Notes: a model not told the origin generated them from the sequence alone. A stretch of DNA of 64,000 bases from Prochlorococcus marinus str. GP2 (GCF_000759885.1 NZ_JNAH01000003.1:124001-188000), one strand, 5' to 3'. Positions 1 through 10,012 are shown, numbered from the stretch's first letter. Numbers and translations are program-made.

Positions 1-44
1 TACAAAACTTCAAGATAGTATTAATAATTTGATTGGTTGAATAC

Positions 45-698
45 TTAGTTAATCGGTGAAATAGGGTAAAGTGGTAAAACTTTTTGCCACGATTTTAAAG
101 TCGTTTGCATTATCTTTTTATTTGATAAATCTAATAGTTCCTTTAAATCTTCTTTATCATCATAATTAGCCTCTAAAAAAAGTTCTTTACTCTCAAATTC
201 TTTAATAACTTTTGGTAAAACGGTTTCGCGAATCACTAAATCCGAAGAGGTTTTTTCGTTATGACAAATTTCATATTTACCTGCAATAAATCCCTTTCTT
301 TTTAATTTTTTGTAAATCCAGAATGATTGATTATTGGTAAAAATATTGTTTTTAACTGCAATTCTTTTTGCCATTATTTCAAATGAACTAAAACCGTCTA
401 GAGGACAATTTATTTGTTGGGAGATAGTTCTTGCAAAAACTACAATAAGTCGTGAAGCATTAAAATTTGCTGGCCCAATGCTTACAGATATCTTTTTGAC
501 TTTTTGTAAATTTTCTTTTGAAATGAATTTGTTAAGATCATTTACTAAGTTGTTACAAAGGTCATTATTAAATTTTTTGATAAATAATTCATCTGATTCA
601 AGGTTATTTTTTTTTCTATATCCAAAGCCAAAAGAATTTTCTGTGCTATGAATCACTAATATAGGGTAATTTTCTATTGGTTTGAGTTTATTTGTCAT
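45..698 (-). CDS. tsaB: TsaB-like tRNA threonylcarbamoyladenosine biosynthesis protein
   Basis: TsaB is the inactive ASKHA-fold partner of TsaD in the complex that places t6A on A37 of tRNAs reading ANN codons. The 217-residue protein is close to the family length. The N-terminal strand (ILVIHSTENSFGFG, residues 13-26) and the segment IGPANFNASRL (74-84), followed by a helix, match the family region that usually reads GPGSFTGLR. This loop is clearly degenerate here. The gene lies 9 bases after ycf34 on the same strand and is probably co-transcribed. AAAGG lies just upstream of the ATG and is partly buried in a hairpin (see 701-720). Bases 1-44 downstream hold nothing I can identify. Confidence 0.8.
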   Translation of the reverse strand: MTNKLKPIENYPILVIHSTENSFGFGYRKKNNLESDELFIKKFNNDLCNNLVNDLNKFISKENLQKVKKISVSIGPANFNASRLIVVFARTISQQINCPLDGFSSFEIMAKRIAVKNNIFTNNQSFWIYKKLKRKGFIAGKYEICHNEKTSSDLVIRETVLPKVIKEFESKELFLEANYDDKEDLKELLDLSNKKIMQTTLKSWQKVLPLYPISPIN

Positions 699-700
699 TT

Positions 701-720
701 ATTACCTTTAAACAGGTAAT
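701..720 (-). promoter_or_regulatory. Hairpin across ycf34 stop and tsaB ribosome binding site
   Basis: A perfect 7-bp inverted repeat (ATTACCT / AGGTAAT) with a 6-base loop spans the last ycf34 codons, its TAA stop and the AGG preceding the tsaB ATG by a few bases. In the minus-strand mRNA the SD-like AAAGGT lies partly in the 3' arm. Inference: ribosomes finishing ycf34 would open the stem and expose the tsaB start, which would couple translation of the two genes. Not tested; the stem is AT-rich and only moderately stable. Confidence 0.4.
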
Positions 721-959
721 TCCATACCAGGATTACACTTAGACCATTTACCAAATTCATTTACAAAGCTTTCACAAGATTGAACATCCCATTCAGTTTT
801 ATAATCGCCATTCTTTTCTTTAAGAATATTGACATGAATGAATGGTTTTTTTGCTTTAAAATCTGGTACATCACAAATATGATCAACATCATGATTAATC
901 TCAACATCATGATATGTGATACATCTATCAACCCATTTACAGTTGATGCAAATGCACAT
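708..959 (-). CDS. ycf34: Ycf34 family protein, cysteine-rich
   Basis: Ycf34 is a small protein conserved in cyanobacteria and red-lineage plastids; the Synechocystis homologue binds an iron-sulfur cluster and affects photosynthetic electron transport. The 83 residues begin MCICINCKWVDRCITYH, giving Cys at 2, 4, 7 and 13, with further Cys at 29, 62 and 75, so cluster ligands are available. Length and N-terminus match the family closely. It is the first gene of a likely two-gene unit with tsaB. Its start codon is only 14 bases from the divergent start of cca, so its promoter must overlap the cca coding region. Confidence 0.88.
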   Translation of the reverse strand: MCICINCKWVDRCITYHDVEINHDVDHICDVPDFKAKKPFIHVNILKEKNGDYKTEWDVQSCESFVNEFGKWSKCNPGMELPV

Positions 960-973
960 AATTAATAAATAAA

Positions 974-2191
974 ATGAAAAGACCTATTCTCACAGATCAT
1001 ACACTAATAATAGATGAATTAGAAAAAAGTATAAAATTTCATCATTGGGATTCTGTCTTAGCTTTTTTACCTGAAGGATCATATTTGGTTGGCGGTTACA
1101 TAAGGGATATTATTTTGGGCAGAGAAACTGAAGATATAGACATTGATATTGTAGTGCCGACTAATGCAATTGAAATTGGGAAAAAGATTACAGATAGTAT
1201 TGGATCAAAATTTATTATTTTAGATAAAAAAAGAGAAGTAATAAGAATTATTCTTGATCATATTTGCATTGATATTGCTAATCAGGTTTCATCAACGATC
1301 GAAGGAGATTTGAGTTCTAGGGATTTTTCGATTAATTCAATTGCTTTTTTATTTGATAAGAAGTGTTTGTTTGATCCTTTGAATGGTCTTGTAGATCTAA
1401 AGCTTTCTATACTTAGAACTCATTCTGGAATAAATTTACTAAATGATCCTTTACGAATATTAAGATGTTTTCGATTTGTTTCAGAATTGAATTTTAAAAT
1501 TGACCTTAATTTAATTACTTTTATTAAAAAAAATAAAGGGAAATTATATCTTGTTGCCGAAGAGAGGATTAATTATGAAATACAGAAAATAGTAAATGGG
1601 TTTCATGCTCTTGATGCAGTTATGTTGATAAAAAAAATTAATATATTTGGCACTGATAATTTATATGAAGATTCTTTTTTTTTGGATTTAGAAAAAATTA
1701 ATTATTCAGAACTTAATCTGGCAGAAAAAGAGCAATTTTTACCATTATTTTTTATTGCTCAAATTTTAGATGAAACATCTCTTAAAAAATTTAAATTTAG
1801 TAAAGCTGAAATTACAAAAATTAAGTTACTGCGAAAATGGCATGTTTTTTTAAAGGATAAAAATATCGCTCAGCTAAATGAATTAGATAGATTTAAATTA
1901 CATCAAGAATTAGAGATGTTTCTTCCTTCTTTTATTTTTTATTTACCTCAAAATTTGCGCTTTAATTGGCTAAAGAGGTGGCGTGATAAGGAAGATAAAT
2001 TATTTCATCCCTCAAATCTAATTAATGGTGATGTAATCAAAAACAATTTGAAAATAAAGGATGGACCTATCTTAGGTGATCTTTTACAGTATCTCTCAAA
2101 GGAGCTTGCATTTAAAAGATTGAATAATTTTGATGAAGCTATTTATAAAGCAAAGCAATGGATTGAACAAAATGCGCCAAAATGTGATTAA
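974..2191 (+). CDS. cca: CCA tRNA nucleotidyltransferase / poly(A) polymerase family
   Basis: A class II nucleotidyltransferase that adds or repairs the 3' CCA of tRNAs; some cyanobacterial family members make poly(A) instead. The head domain shows YLVGGYIRD at residues 37-45, with LGR following, and the metal-binding acidic run EDIDID at 53-58. Further on, DPLRILRCFRF near 160 is the conserved segment that ends the head/neck region. The 405-residue length is normal. The C-terminal half is Lys/Leu-rich and poorly conserved, so CCA addition and polyadenylation cannot be separated by eye. It diverges from ycf34 with almost no intergenic DNA and is followed 58 bases later by the RRM protein gene. 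Confidence 0.85.
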   Translation: MKRPILTDHTLIIDELEKSIKFHHWDSVLAFLPEGSYLVGGYIRDIILGRETEDIDIDIVVPTNAIEIGKKITDSIGSKFIILDKKREVIRIILDHICIDIANQVSSTIEGDLSSRDFSINSIAFLFDKKCLFDPLNGLVDLKLSILRTHSGINLLNDPLRILRCFRFVSELNFKIDLNLITFIKKNKGKLYLVAEERINYEIQKIVNGFHALDAVMLIKKINIFGTDNLYEDSFFLDLEKINYSELNLAEKEQFLPLFFIAQILDETSLKKFKFSKAEITKIKLLRKWHVFLKDKNIAQLNELDRFKLHQELEMFLPSFIFYLPQNLRFNWLKRWRDKEDKLFHPSNLINGDVIKNNLKIKDGPILGDLLQYLSKELAFKRLNNFDEAIYKAKQWIEQNAPKCD

Positions 2192-2249
2192 ATACACATA
2201 GCTTAGTTTTGTTTAAAAGTTCAGACTTTAAAATCATTTTTAAAAATTT

Positions 2250-2669
2250 ATGAGTATTCGTATTTACATTGGCAACTTACCACAAGGATTTAATCCAAAA
2301 GAATTTGATACACTTTTAAAATCCGTTTCTGATTCGATTAGATTTAAAGCAGTTTTAGATAAGGAAACTAAGGAATGCAGAGGGTTTGGTTTCGCCACAA
2401 CAAACAATGAAGAGAATGCTAATTTATTAATTCAAAAGTTAAATGGTTTTGAATTTAATGGATCTAAATTAAGAGTAGAATTATCAGAAAAGAAGGATCC
2501 TGCTTCGAATAAAAGAAATAGTGGAAATATAAATAAGAACAAGAAGAAGAAAGATTTCAAGAAAATTGTTCATAGTGACGCCCCTAATCTTGAAGCACCT
2601 GATCCAAGATGGGCAGGAGAACTATCCAAATTAAAAGATTTATTAGCGAATCAGAAGACTCCTGCTTAA
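2250..2669 (+). CDS. RNA-binding protein with one RRM domain
   Basis: A single N-terminal RNA recognition motif: RNP2 is IYIGNL (residues 5-10) and RNP1 is RGFGFATT (44-51), with the usual spacing. After the RRM comes a strongly basic linker (Lys-rich, roughly 84-106) and a tail containing APDPRWAGEL. Cyanobacterial Rbp proteins of this type bind single-stranded RNA, and several are cold-induced. This one lacks the glycine-rich tail of many family members and has a lysine tail instead. The stop codon directly abuts the stop of the convergent crtB, so the two transcripts probably overlap at their 3' ends. Confidence 0.85.
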   Translation: MSIRIYIGNLPQGFNPKEFDTLLKSVSDSIRFKAVLDKETKECRGFGFATTNNEENANLLIQKLNGFEFNGSKLRVELSEKKDPASNKRNSGNINKNKKKKDFKKIVHSDAPNLEAPDPRWAGELSKLKDLLANQKTPA

Positions 2670-3578
2670 TTATTTGATTCTAGAAATTAAAAAAGATATT
2701 GGGATCTCAAAAGCTTTTACTGAATTCTTAACAAAAGCTCTTTTATTAAAAACATCATAATCTAGCCTTTCAATAGAATCTAAAATCCCTCTATATAGAC
2801 GCAAAGATGCCCAAACTGGCCACCTTGCGTCAGAAGATAACCACTTAATTCCATCTTCTGACTTGTGGAACCAATCGCGGGCTCTTGTTAATTGAAAGTT
2901 CATCAGAGCTCTCCACTGATTGTTAATTTCGCCTTTTAATAGTTTTTCTTCAGAATAATTAAAATTTTCAATATCCTCTTGTGGGAGATAAATTCTCCCT
3001 CTGTGCCTATCTTCTCCGACATCTCTCAATATATTGGTTAGTTGATTTGCAATTCCTAAAGCTATAGCTGCTTCAGAGGGGTCAGGTTTAGAACTCCATG
3101 GTGCTGATGTATAAGCGCTATCTAACCCCATAACATTCTGAGTCATTAAACCAACAGTACCTGCGACTCTATAACAATAGAGTTTTAATTCATCAAAATC
3201 TTTGTATCTAAATTTATTGAGATCCATTCTTTGACCATCGATCATATCTAAATATGGCTTAATACTTTGTGGATATTTTTCTAGAGTATCTAACAAAACT
3301 GAATCTAATTCAGATTTAACTATTCCTTTAAATACATTCTTTGTATTTTCTTCCCATGCATCTAAATTATCTGAAAGCTCATCTTGCGATTTAGTTGAAG
3401 CTTCTTCGCTATCCATGATTTCATCTGTTCTTCTACACCATACATAAATAGCCCAAATAGCTTTTCTCTTTTCTGTGGGTAAAAGAAGAGTTCCCAAGTA
3501 AAAAGTTTTAGCCCAATGTTGGGTTTCTTTACGGCATATTTCATATGCTTGATCTAGTTGAGAAATTGATTTTTTCAA
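2670..3578 (-). CDS. crtB: Phytoene synthase
   Basis: Condenses two geranylgeranyl diphosphates to 15-cis-phytoene, the first committed carotenoid step. Both Mg-diphosphate binding aspartate motifs are present: DEIMD (residues 52-56) and DVGED (186-190). The family signatures YCYRVAGTVGL (134-144) and NQLTNILRDVGEDRHRGR are intact. The length of 302 is typical of cyanobacterial CrtB. It lies 48 bases downstream of crtP on the same strand, the usual cyanobacterial crtP-crtB order, so the two early desaturation-pathway enzymes are probably made from one transcript. Confidence 0.97.
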   Translation of the reverse strand: MKKSISQLDQAYEICRKETQHWAKTFYLGTLLLPTEKRKAIWAIYVWCRRTDEIMDSEEASTKSQDELSDNLDAWEENTKNVFKGIVKSELDSVLLDTLEKYPQSIKPYLDMIDGQRMDLNKFRYKDFDELKLYCYRVAGTVGLMTQNVMGLDSAYTSAPWSSKPDPSEAAIALGIANQLTNILRDVGEDRHRGRIYLPQEDIENFNYSEEKLLKGEINNQWRALMNFQLTRARDWFHKSEDGIKWLSSDARWPVWASLRLYRGILDSIERLDYDVFNKRAFVKNSVKAFEIPISFLISRIK

Positions 3579-3626
3579 AAAGCTTTTATAAATTTAAGAA
3601 TTTTTTTAATTTTATTAAGAAACATT

Positions 3627-5054
<1,428 letters not shown>

Positions 5055-5102
5055 TTAAAGTTAGAACATAATAGTTTTTTTCGTTGATTATTTCGCAAAA
5101 TT

Positions 5103-5450
5103 ATGGAAAAAATGCTTTTAAAATCAACAACTCGACATGTAAGAATTTTTACAGCTGAAGTAGTTGATAAAGAATTAAAGTTTCATCCCAGTAAACTGAC
5201 TCTTGATTTAGATCCTGATAACGAATTTATTTGGAAGGAGGATTCTTTAACCAAAATTAATGAAAAATTTAATGAATTAATAAAAGAGAGAGCGGGAAAG
5301 GATTTAGATGATTATGAACTTCGGAAAATTGGTTCAGAAATCGAAGGTTTAATTAAATTTTTGCTTCAAAATGGGCAATTAAGTTATAACCCTGATTGTA
5401 GAGTTATGAACTACTCAATGGGTTTACCAAAAACAAATGAAGTACTGTGA
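5103..5450 (+). CDS. ndhM: NAD(P)H-quinone oxidoreductase subunit M
   Basis: NdhM is an oxygenic-photosynthesis-specific subunit of NDH-1 on the cytoplasmic arm, needed for assembly and ferredoxin-driven cyclic electron flow. The 115-residue protein has the family landmarks: an N-terminal [14 protein letters not shown], a central [11 protein letters not shown] and a C-terminal YSMGLPKT. It has no membrane segment. Its TGA stop overlaps the GTG start of the DUF3172 gene by four bases, so the two are likely translationally coupled. It is divergent from crtP. Confidence 0.94.
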   Translation: MEKMLLKSTTRHVRIFTAEVVDKELKFHPSKLTLDLDPDNEFIWKEDSLTKINEKFNELIKERAGKDLDDYELRKIGSEIEGLIKFLLQNGQLSYNPDCRVMNYSMGLPKTNEVL

Positions 5451-6073
5451 ACAGACCACCATCAAATAGGAGACCTAGAAGAGGTACAAACAGAAACTAT
5501 TACTCTTCAAATCCAAGAGATGTTGATTCTTATGGTCAAAGAAATATTAGATTGCCTGCTGCTTCTTCTGAACAAAAGATCAACTTCAATACAGGAACAA
5601 TAGCTGTGCTTGCAGGAGTATTAATTCTTGGAGTTGGAATTGGGAGCGCGATCACCAGTACCACTGATGGTGGACAGGGAAATATAGCTAGTCAACAACA
5701 ATTAGATATGGCTGTTCCAGATCCTGAGTTTTGTAGACAATGGGGCGCAAGTGCATTTGTAATTGATGTTGAGATGTATACAACTCTAAATCCATCTACG
5801 AGTTTCGTGACGCAACCTGCCCTACAGCCTGGATGTGTAATTAGAAGAGAAAACTGGACAGTTTTGCAAAAACAAGGTGCAATCAGTAATGAAGATGTAA
5901 GAGAATGTAAGCAACGAATGAATACTTTTGCTTACATTGGATCTATAAGAGATAAACCAATAGTTAAGTGCGTTTATCAAACAGATGTAAATGAAAATAA
6001 ATTCATAATCAAGGGCGATGGACAAGCCGAAGATGGAGGAGTAGGCATTAATAAAGAAGCTATTCAGTTCTGA
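5447..6073 (+). CDS. DUF3172 family membrane-anchored protein
   Basis: A 208-residue cyanobacterial protein of unknown function. The first 45 residues are rich in Arg, Asn and Pro (for example [11 protein letters not shown]) and likely lie in the cytoplasm. Residues about 50-70 form one hydrophobic helix, followed by a Cys-containing soluble domain with Cys near 96, 129, 153 and 175. Layout and the CxxxM/Cys pattern match DUF3172. The GTG start is inferred from the 4-base overlap with the ndhM stop; no other start fits the coupling. Association with ndhM is only by position, so a link to NDH-1 is a guess. Confidence 0.75.
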   Translation: MNRPPSNRRPRRGTNRNYYSSNPRDVDSYGQRNIRLPAASSEQKINFNTGTIAVLAGVLILGVGIGSAITSTTDGGQGNIASQQQLDMAVPDPEFCRQWGASAFVIDVEMYTTLNPSTSFVTQPALQPGCVIRRENWTVLQKQGAISNEDVRECKQRMNTFAYIGSIRDKPIVKCVYQTDVNENKFIIKGDGQAEDGGVGINKEAIQF

Positions 6074-6080
6074 TTAAAAT

Positions 6081-7025
6081 TTATATTTGCCTTAGTGGGC
6101 TTTCTAAACTAGCAAATTGGGGCAAAATATTTTTCTTAAATACTTCTGATGCTCTTGAAGTATATCTTGAGGGATTAGTAATTAATTTTAGTTCTCTTTT
6201 AACCTCTAAGTCGGCAACAAATGCTTTGTGGATTGTTCCAGCCGCTAATTCTCTTTCAATTGAAACAACAGGTAAAAACGAAGCTCCTAAACCTGATTGA
6301 ACCGCATTCTTGATTGCTTCAAGTGAGTTAAGTTCCATCTCAATTTTCAACCTTTGAATTTCAAGTCCAGAATCTTGCAGAAGTTTATCAACAACTTTTC
6401 TGGTTGTAGATTGAGAATCCAACGTTACGAAATTTAATTTGTATAAGTCCTCTTTTAAAAGTTCTTTTTTGATTGAAAGTGGATGCTTTGAGGGCAAAAC
6501 TAGTGCTAATTCATCAGTTGCATATGGAATAACTTGCAGCAAATTTTCTAAATCGCCAGGTAATTGTCCTCCAATGATAGCTAAATCAATTTGTCCATTG
6601 GCAACACTCCAGCCAGTTCTTCTAGTACTATGAACTTGCAGTTGAACAGATACATCAGGATAGTTTTGTCTGAATAACCCAATCATTCTTGGCATTAAAT
6701 AGGTTCCCGTAGTTTGGCTAGCTCCAATTACAAGTGTTCCACCTTTTAAGCTATTTAGATCTTCGATCGCTTTACAGGCTTCATCGCACTGATTCAAAAT
6801 TCGTTCACAATAATCAAGAAGTAGCCTTCCTGCCTCAGTTAAAAGAGCTTTTCTGCCACCTCTATCGAATATTGTAATTTCAAGTTGTTTTTCTAGATTT
6901 TGTATTTGTAAACTGACAGCAGGTTGAGTTACGTACAATAAATCTGCAGCTTTTTTAAAACTTCCTTGAGCTGCAATAGCTTTTAATATTCTTAATTGGT
7001 CAAGAGTAAAGGGTAATTCGGGCAT
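6081..7025 (-). CDS. rbcR: LysR-type regulator of RuBisCO genes, RbcR
   Basis: A LysR-type transcription factor. The winged HTH spans residues 6-65 with the signature [18 protein letters not shown], and the substrate-binding fold spans about 92-300. The sequence is of the RbcR/Ycf30 type, conserved in cyanobacteria and red-algal plastids, which activates rbcLS and carbon-concentration genes in response to carbon metabolites. The 314-residue length fits. It is divergent from the Z-ISO-like gene and shares with it an 82-base region holding a perfect T-N11-A dyad (7067-7083). Autoregulation through this dyad is likely but not shown. NdhR/CcmR is an alternative name for related cyanobacterial paralogues. 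Confidence 0.88.
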   Translation of the reverse strand: MPELPFTLDQLRILKAIAAQGSFKKAADLLYVTQPAVSLQIQNLEKQLEITIFDRGGRKALLTEAGRLLLDYCERILNQCDEACKAIEDLNSLKGGTLVIGASQTTGTYLMPRMIGLFRQNYPDVSVQLQVHSTRRTGWSVANGQIDLAIIGGQLPGDLENLLQVIPYATDELALVLPSKHPLSIKKELLKEDLYKLNFVTLDSQSTTRKVVDKLLQDSGLEIQRLKIEMELNSLEAIKNAVQSGLGASFLPVVSIERELAAGTIHKAFVADLEVKRELKLITNPSRYTSRASEVFKKNILPQFASLESPLRQI

Positions 7026-7066
7026 CCATTGTCCCTACAATTATCTATAATTCTAATGCTTAAAAG

Positions 7067-7083
7067 TATTCTTGTTAAGAATA
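7067..7083. promoter_or_regulatory. Candidate LysR-type operator (T-N11-A dyad)
   Basis: TATTCTT, GTT, AAGAATA: two 7-base arms in perfect dyad symmetry around a 3-base centre. It contains the T-N11-A pattern typical of LysR-type regulator sites. It sits between divergent rbcR (start 7025) and the Z-ISO-like gene (start 7108), the standard position for LysR autoregulation. Binding by RbcR is inferred. Confidence 0.5.
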
Positions 7084-7107
7084 AAATTTTTTGGATAATC
7101 AAAATTT

Positions 7108-7836
7108 ATGGAGACACATAAAACTTCTCTAATCATATTGTTGTTAATTTTTATTTTTGCAGTAATTCATAGTGGTGGAGCTGCCTTGAGAATTAAAGCA
7201 GAATCTATTATTGGACCAAGATTATGGCGTTTATGCTTTGTTTTTTTTAGTTTGCCATCTGCAATTGTCTTAATTAGTTATTTTTTGGCGCATAGATATG
7301 ACGGCATTAGGTTGTGGAATTTCCAGGGTAATAATTTAGTTTTCTTTGTAGTTTGGTTTTTAACTGCAATAAGTTTTTTATTTTTATATCCTGCTACTTA
7401 CAACTTATTGGAAATTCCTTCTGTCTTAAAACCTAAAGTGCGAATTTATGGAACTGGGATCATGCGAATCACTAGACATCCTCAAGCCTTTGGTCAAATA
7501 ATATGGTGTTTTGCACATACTTTATGGATAGGTACATCATTCACATTGATAACTTCTATTGGATTAATTTTGCATCACCTTTTCGCTATTTGGCATGGCG
7601 ATAAAAGATTAGCCAAAAGATTTGGAGAAGAGTTTGAAAAGTTTAAACAAAATACTTCTATAGTCCCATTTGTAGCAATAATTGAAGGTAGGCAAGAATT
7701 TAAAATTAAAGAATTTTTAAGGTTATCTCAACTAGGTATTTTGATTGCAATAGGGGTACTTTGGTGGTCTCATCAGTATATTAATATTGCTGTTAAAACA
7801 TTTAATTCATCATTTTTGTCTAAATTTTTCAATTGA
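7108..7836 (+). CDS. NnrU/Z-ISO family protein, probable 15-cis-zeta-carotene isomerase
   Basis: An integral membrane protein with about six hydrophobic segments and conserved His residues: H21 in HSGGAALR, HRYDGIRLW (62-70), TRHP (122-125), H137, HH at 156-157 and H163. This pattern matches the NnrU family and, within it, plant and cyanobacterial Z-ISO, a haem-b enzyme that isomerises the central cis bond of tri-cis-zeta-carotene. That is the step between CrtP and CrtQ, and crtP lies about 2 kb upstream. Z-ISO resemblance is strongest around HSGxAxLR and HRYDG, recognised from memory and not by alignment. The gene is divergent from rbcR and 33 bases before ndhF, so it may share transcripts with ndhF. 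Confidence 0.75.
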   Translation: METHKTSLIILLLIFIFAVIHSGGAALRIKAESIIGPRLWRLCFVFFSLPSAIVLISYFLAHRYDGIRLWNFQGNNLVFFVVWFLTAISFLFLYPATYNLLEIPSVLKPKVRIYGTGIMRITRHPQAFGQIIWCFAHTLWIGTSFTLITSIGLILHHLFAIWHGDKRLAKRFGEEFEKFKQNTSIVPFVAIIEGRQEFKIKEFLRLSQLGILIAIGVLWWSHQYINIAVKTFNSSFLSKFFN

Positions 7837-7869
7837 CGGTTTAAAATCAAACTATAAGTTTTTTAAAAC

Positions 7870-9891
7870 ATGCCTCAAGCTTCTGAAATTGCCTGGTTAA
7901 TTCCTGTTTTTCCACTAATTGGAGCAGTGCTTTCTGGCTTAGGATTAATAAGTATCAACAAGAAAATTAATAATTCAAGAGAAATTGTTTCTGTAGGTCT
8001 AATTTCTTTTGTTGGGATTTCTGCGGTAATTAGCTATAAAGCTCTGATTGAACAAGTTAATGGTTATCAATCAGTTGAAAAATTATTTGTATGGGCCAAC
8101 GCTGGGGATTTCACAATCCCAATGGGCTTTGTCCTCGATCCTTTGGGGAGTGTAATGCTTGCTTTAGTAACTACTATTACTTTGCTTGTAATGATTTACT
8201 CTCATGGTTATATGGCACATGATAAGGGTTATGTCAGATTTTTTACATATTTAGCATTATTTAGTAGTTCGATGATGGGATTGATAGTCAGTCCAAATTT
8301 ATTAGAAATTTACGTTTTTTGGGAATTAGTTGGAATGTGTTCATACTTATTGGTTGGTTTTTGGTACGACAGAGATGGCGCAGCGCACGCCGCACAAAAA
8401 GCATTTGTTGTGAATAGAGTGGGAGACTTCGGATTATTACTAGGAATACTTGGTCTATTTTGGGCAACAAATAGTTTTGATTTTAATGAAATAGCTACTG
8501 GAATTTCTCAATCAATATCTGATAACTCAATACCCATTTGGGCTGCTCTACTACTTTGTTTTTTAGTCTTTTTAGGACCAATGGCAAAATCTGCTCAGTT
8601 TCCTCTTCATGTATGGTTGCCTGATGCGATGGAAGGCCCTACACCTATTTCTGCACTTATTCATGCTGCAACTATGGTTGCCGCAGGAATATTCCTTGTA
8701 GCAAGGCTTCAACCTTTGTATTCTATATTCCCCTCTATTCAATTCATTATTGCTTTGGTTGGTACCATTACCTGTTTTCTAGGTGCTTCAATAGCTTTGA
8801 CCCAAATGGATTTAAAAAAAGGATTAGCATATAGTACTGTCTCCCAACTTGGTTATATGATGCTTGCTATGGGTTGTGGAGCCCCAATAGCAGGAATTTT
8901 CCATTTGGTTACTCATGCTTGCTTCAAAGCAATGTTATTTTTGGGATCCGGTTCAGTGATTCATGCTATGGAAGAAGTAGTTGGTCATCAGCCTATATTG
9001 GCTCAAGATATGAGATTGATGGGCGGTTTAAGAAAAAAAATGCCTTATACATCAGCAACATTTTTAATAGGCTGTATAGCAATTAGTGGTATTCCTCCAT
9101 TGGCAGGCTTTTGGAGTAAAGACGAGATACTAGGAAATGCATTCATATCATTTCCAGCTTTTTGGTTTGTAGGATTTTTAACAGCTGGCTTGACTGCTTT
9201 TTATATGTTTAGACTTTATTTCTTAACATTTGAAGGAGAATTCAGAGGGGACAACAAAGATTTACAGAAACAACTTTTAATTGCATCAAAATTAAATCTT
9301 GATGAAGAAAATGAGGAAGAGCATGAAGAACATGGATCTATTCATGAGTCGCCTTGGTCAATGACATTTCCCTTGGTTTTTCTCGCTGTACCGTCTGTAA
9401 TTATCGGTTTTATGGGACTTCCATGGGATAGCAAAATTGCAAATTTACTAGATCCTGAAGAAGCACAGGCTGCAGCAAAAGCCTTCGAGTTAAAAGAATT
9501 TTTGCCTTTGGCAATAGCGTCTGTTTTTATTGCATCATCAGGAATCATCATTGCTTATCAGGCATATTTTGTGAAAAAAATTAATTTGTCAATATTATTC
9601 GCACAAAGGTTTCCGTCTATTAATCAATTTTTATCAAATAAATGGTACTTAGATGATATCAATGAAAAACTTTTTGTTAAGGGTAGTAGAAAACTAGCTA
9701 AAGAAGTATTGGAAGTTGATTCTAAGGTTGTTGATGGAGTCGTTAATCTTACTGGACTTGTAACTTTAGGAAGTGGAGAAGGTTTAAAATATTTTGAGAC
9801 CGGTAGAGCCCAATTTTACGCTCTTATTGTTTTTGGCGGAGTAATTTTATTAGTTGCTATATTCGGCTTTCAATCTCCTCAAGTAACTTAA
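7870..9891 (+). CDS. ndhF: NAD(P)H-quinone oxidoreductase subunit 5 (NdhF)
   Basis: The largest antiporter-like proton-pumping subunit at the distal end of the NDH-1 membrane arm in the thylakoid. The 673 residues include many hydrophobic helices. The conserved proton-channel block is seen as LPDAMEGPTPISALIHAAT (about 255-273), and the C-terminus has the long lateral-helix region. It resembles the NdhF1 type that pairs with NdhD1 in NDH-1L, not the CO2-uptake forms, consistent with ndhD next to it. An acidic, His-rich loop (about residues 478-496, EEEHEEHGS) is unusual. ndhF and ndhD are separated by 85-121 bases depending on the ndhD start. Confidence 0.95.
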   Translation: MPQASEIAWLIPVFPLIGAVLSGLGLISINKKINNSREIVSVGLISFVGISAVISYKALIEQVNGYQSVEKLFVWANAGDFTIPMGFVLDPLGSVMLALVTTITLLVMIYSHGYMAHDKGYVRFFTYLALFSSSMMGLIVSPNLLEIYVFWELVGMCSYLLVGFWYDRDGAAHAAQKAFVVNRVGDFGLLLGILGLFWATNSFDFNEIATGISQSISDNSIPIWAALLLCFLVFLGPMAKSAQFPLHVWLPDAMEGPTPISALIHAATMVAAGIFLVARLQPLYSIFPSIQFIIALVGTITCFLGASIALTQMDLKKGLAYSTVSQLGYMMLAMGCGAPIAGIFHLVTHACFKAMLFLGSGSVIHAMEEVVGHQPILAQDMRLMGGLRKKMPYTSATFLIGCIAISGIPPLAGFWSKDEILGNAFISFPAFWFVGFLTAGLTAFYMFRLYFLTFEGEFRGDNKDLQKQLLIASKLNLDEENEEEHEEHGSIHESPWSMTFPLVFLAVPSVIIGFMGLPWDSKIANLLDPEEAQAAAKAFELKEFLPLAIASVFIASSGIIIAYQAYFVKKINLSILFAQRFPSINQFLSNKWYLDDINEKLFVKGSRKLAKEVLEVDSKVVDGVVNLTGLVTLGSGEGLKYFETGRAQFYALIVFGGVILLVAIFGFQSPQVT

Positions 9892-10012
9892 TTTCAATTG
9901 TGTGTCTTCACTGTTCATTGGGGTGAAAAAATACAGATAATTTCTAGAATTTATTTAAGATAAATTTCCTACTAAATTGAGTACTTATTTTTTTACACAT
10001 TTTGCGCCACAA

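Noticed and set aside
334-651. Plus-strand ORF of 105 codons inside tsaB
   Set aside because: Antisense shadow of a recognisable gene; composition not protein-like.
9977-10012. Extended ndhD from TTG 9977
   Set aside because: The extra 12 residues do not resemble the family N-terminus, and ATG 10013 gives the expected start; kept as an alternative in the feature text.
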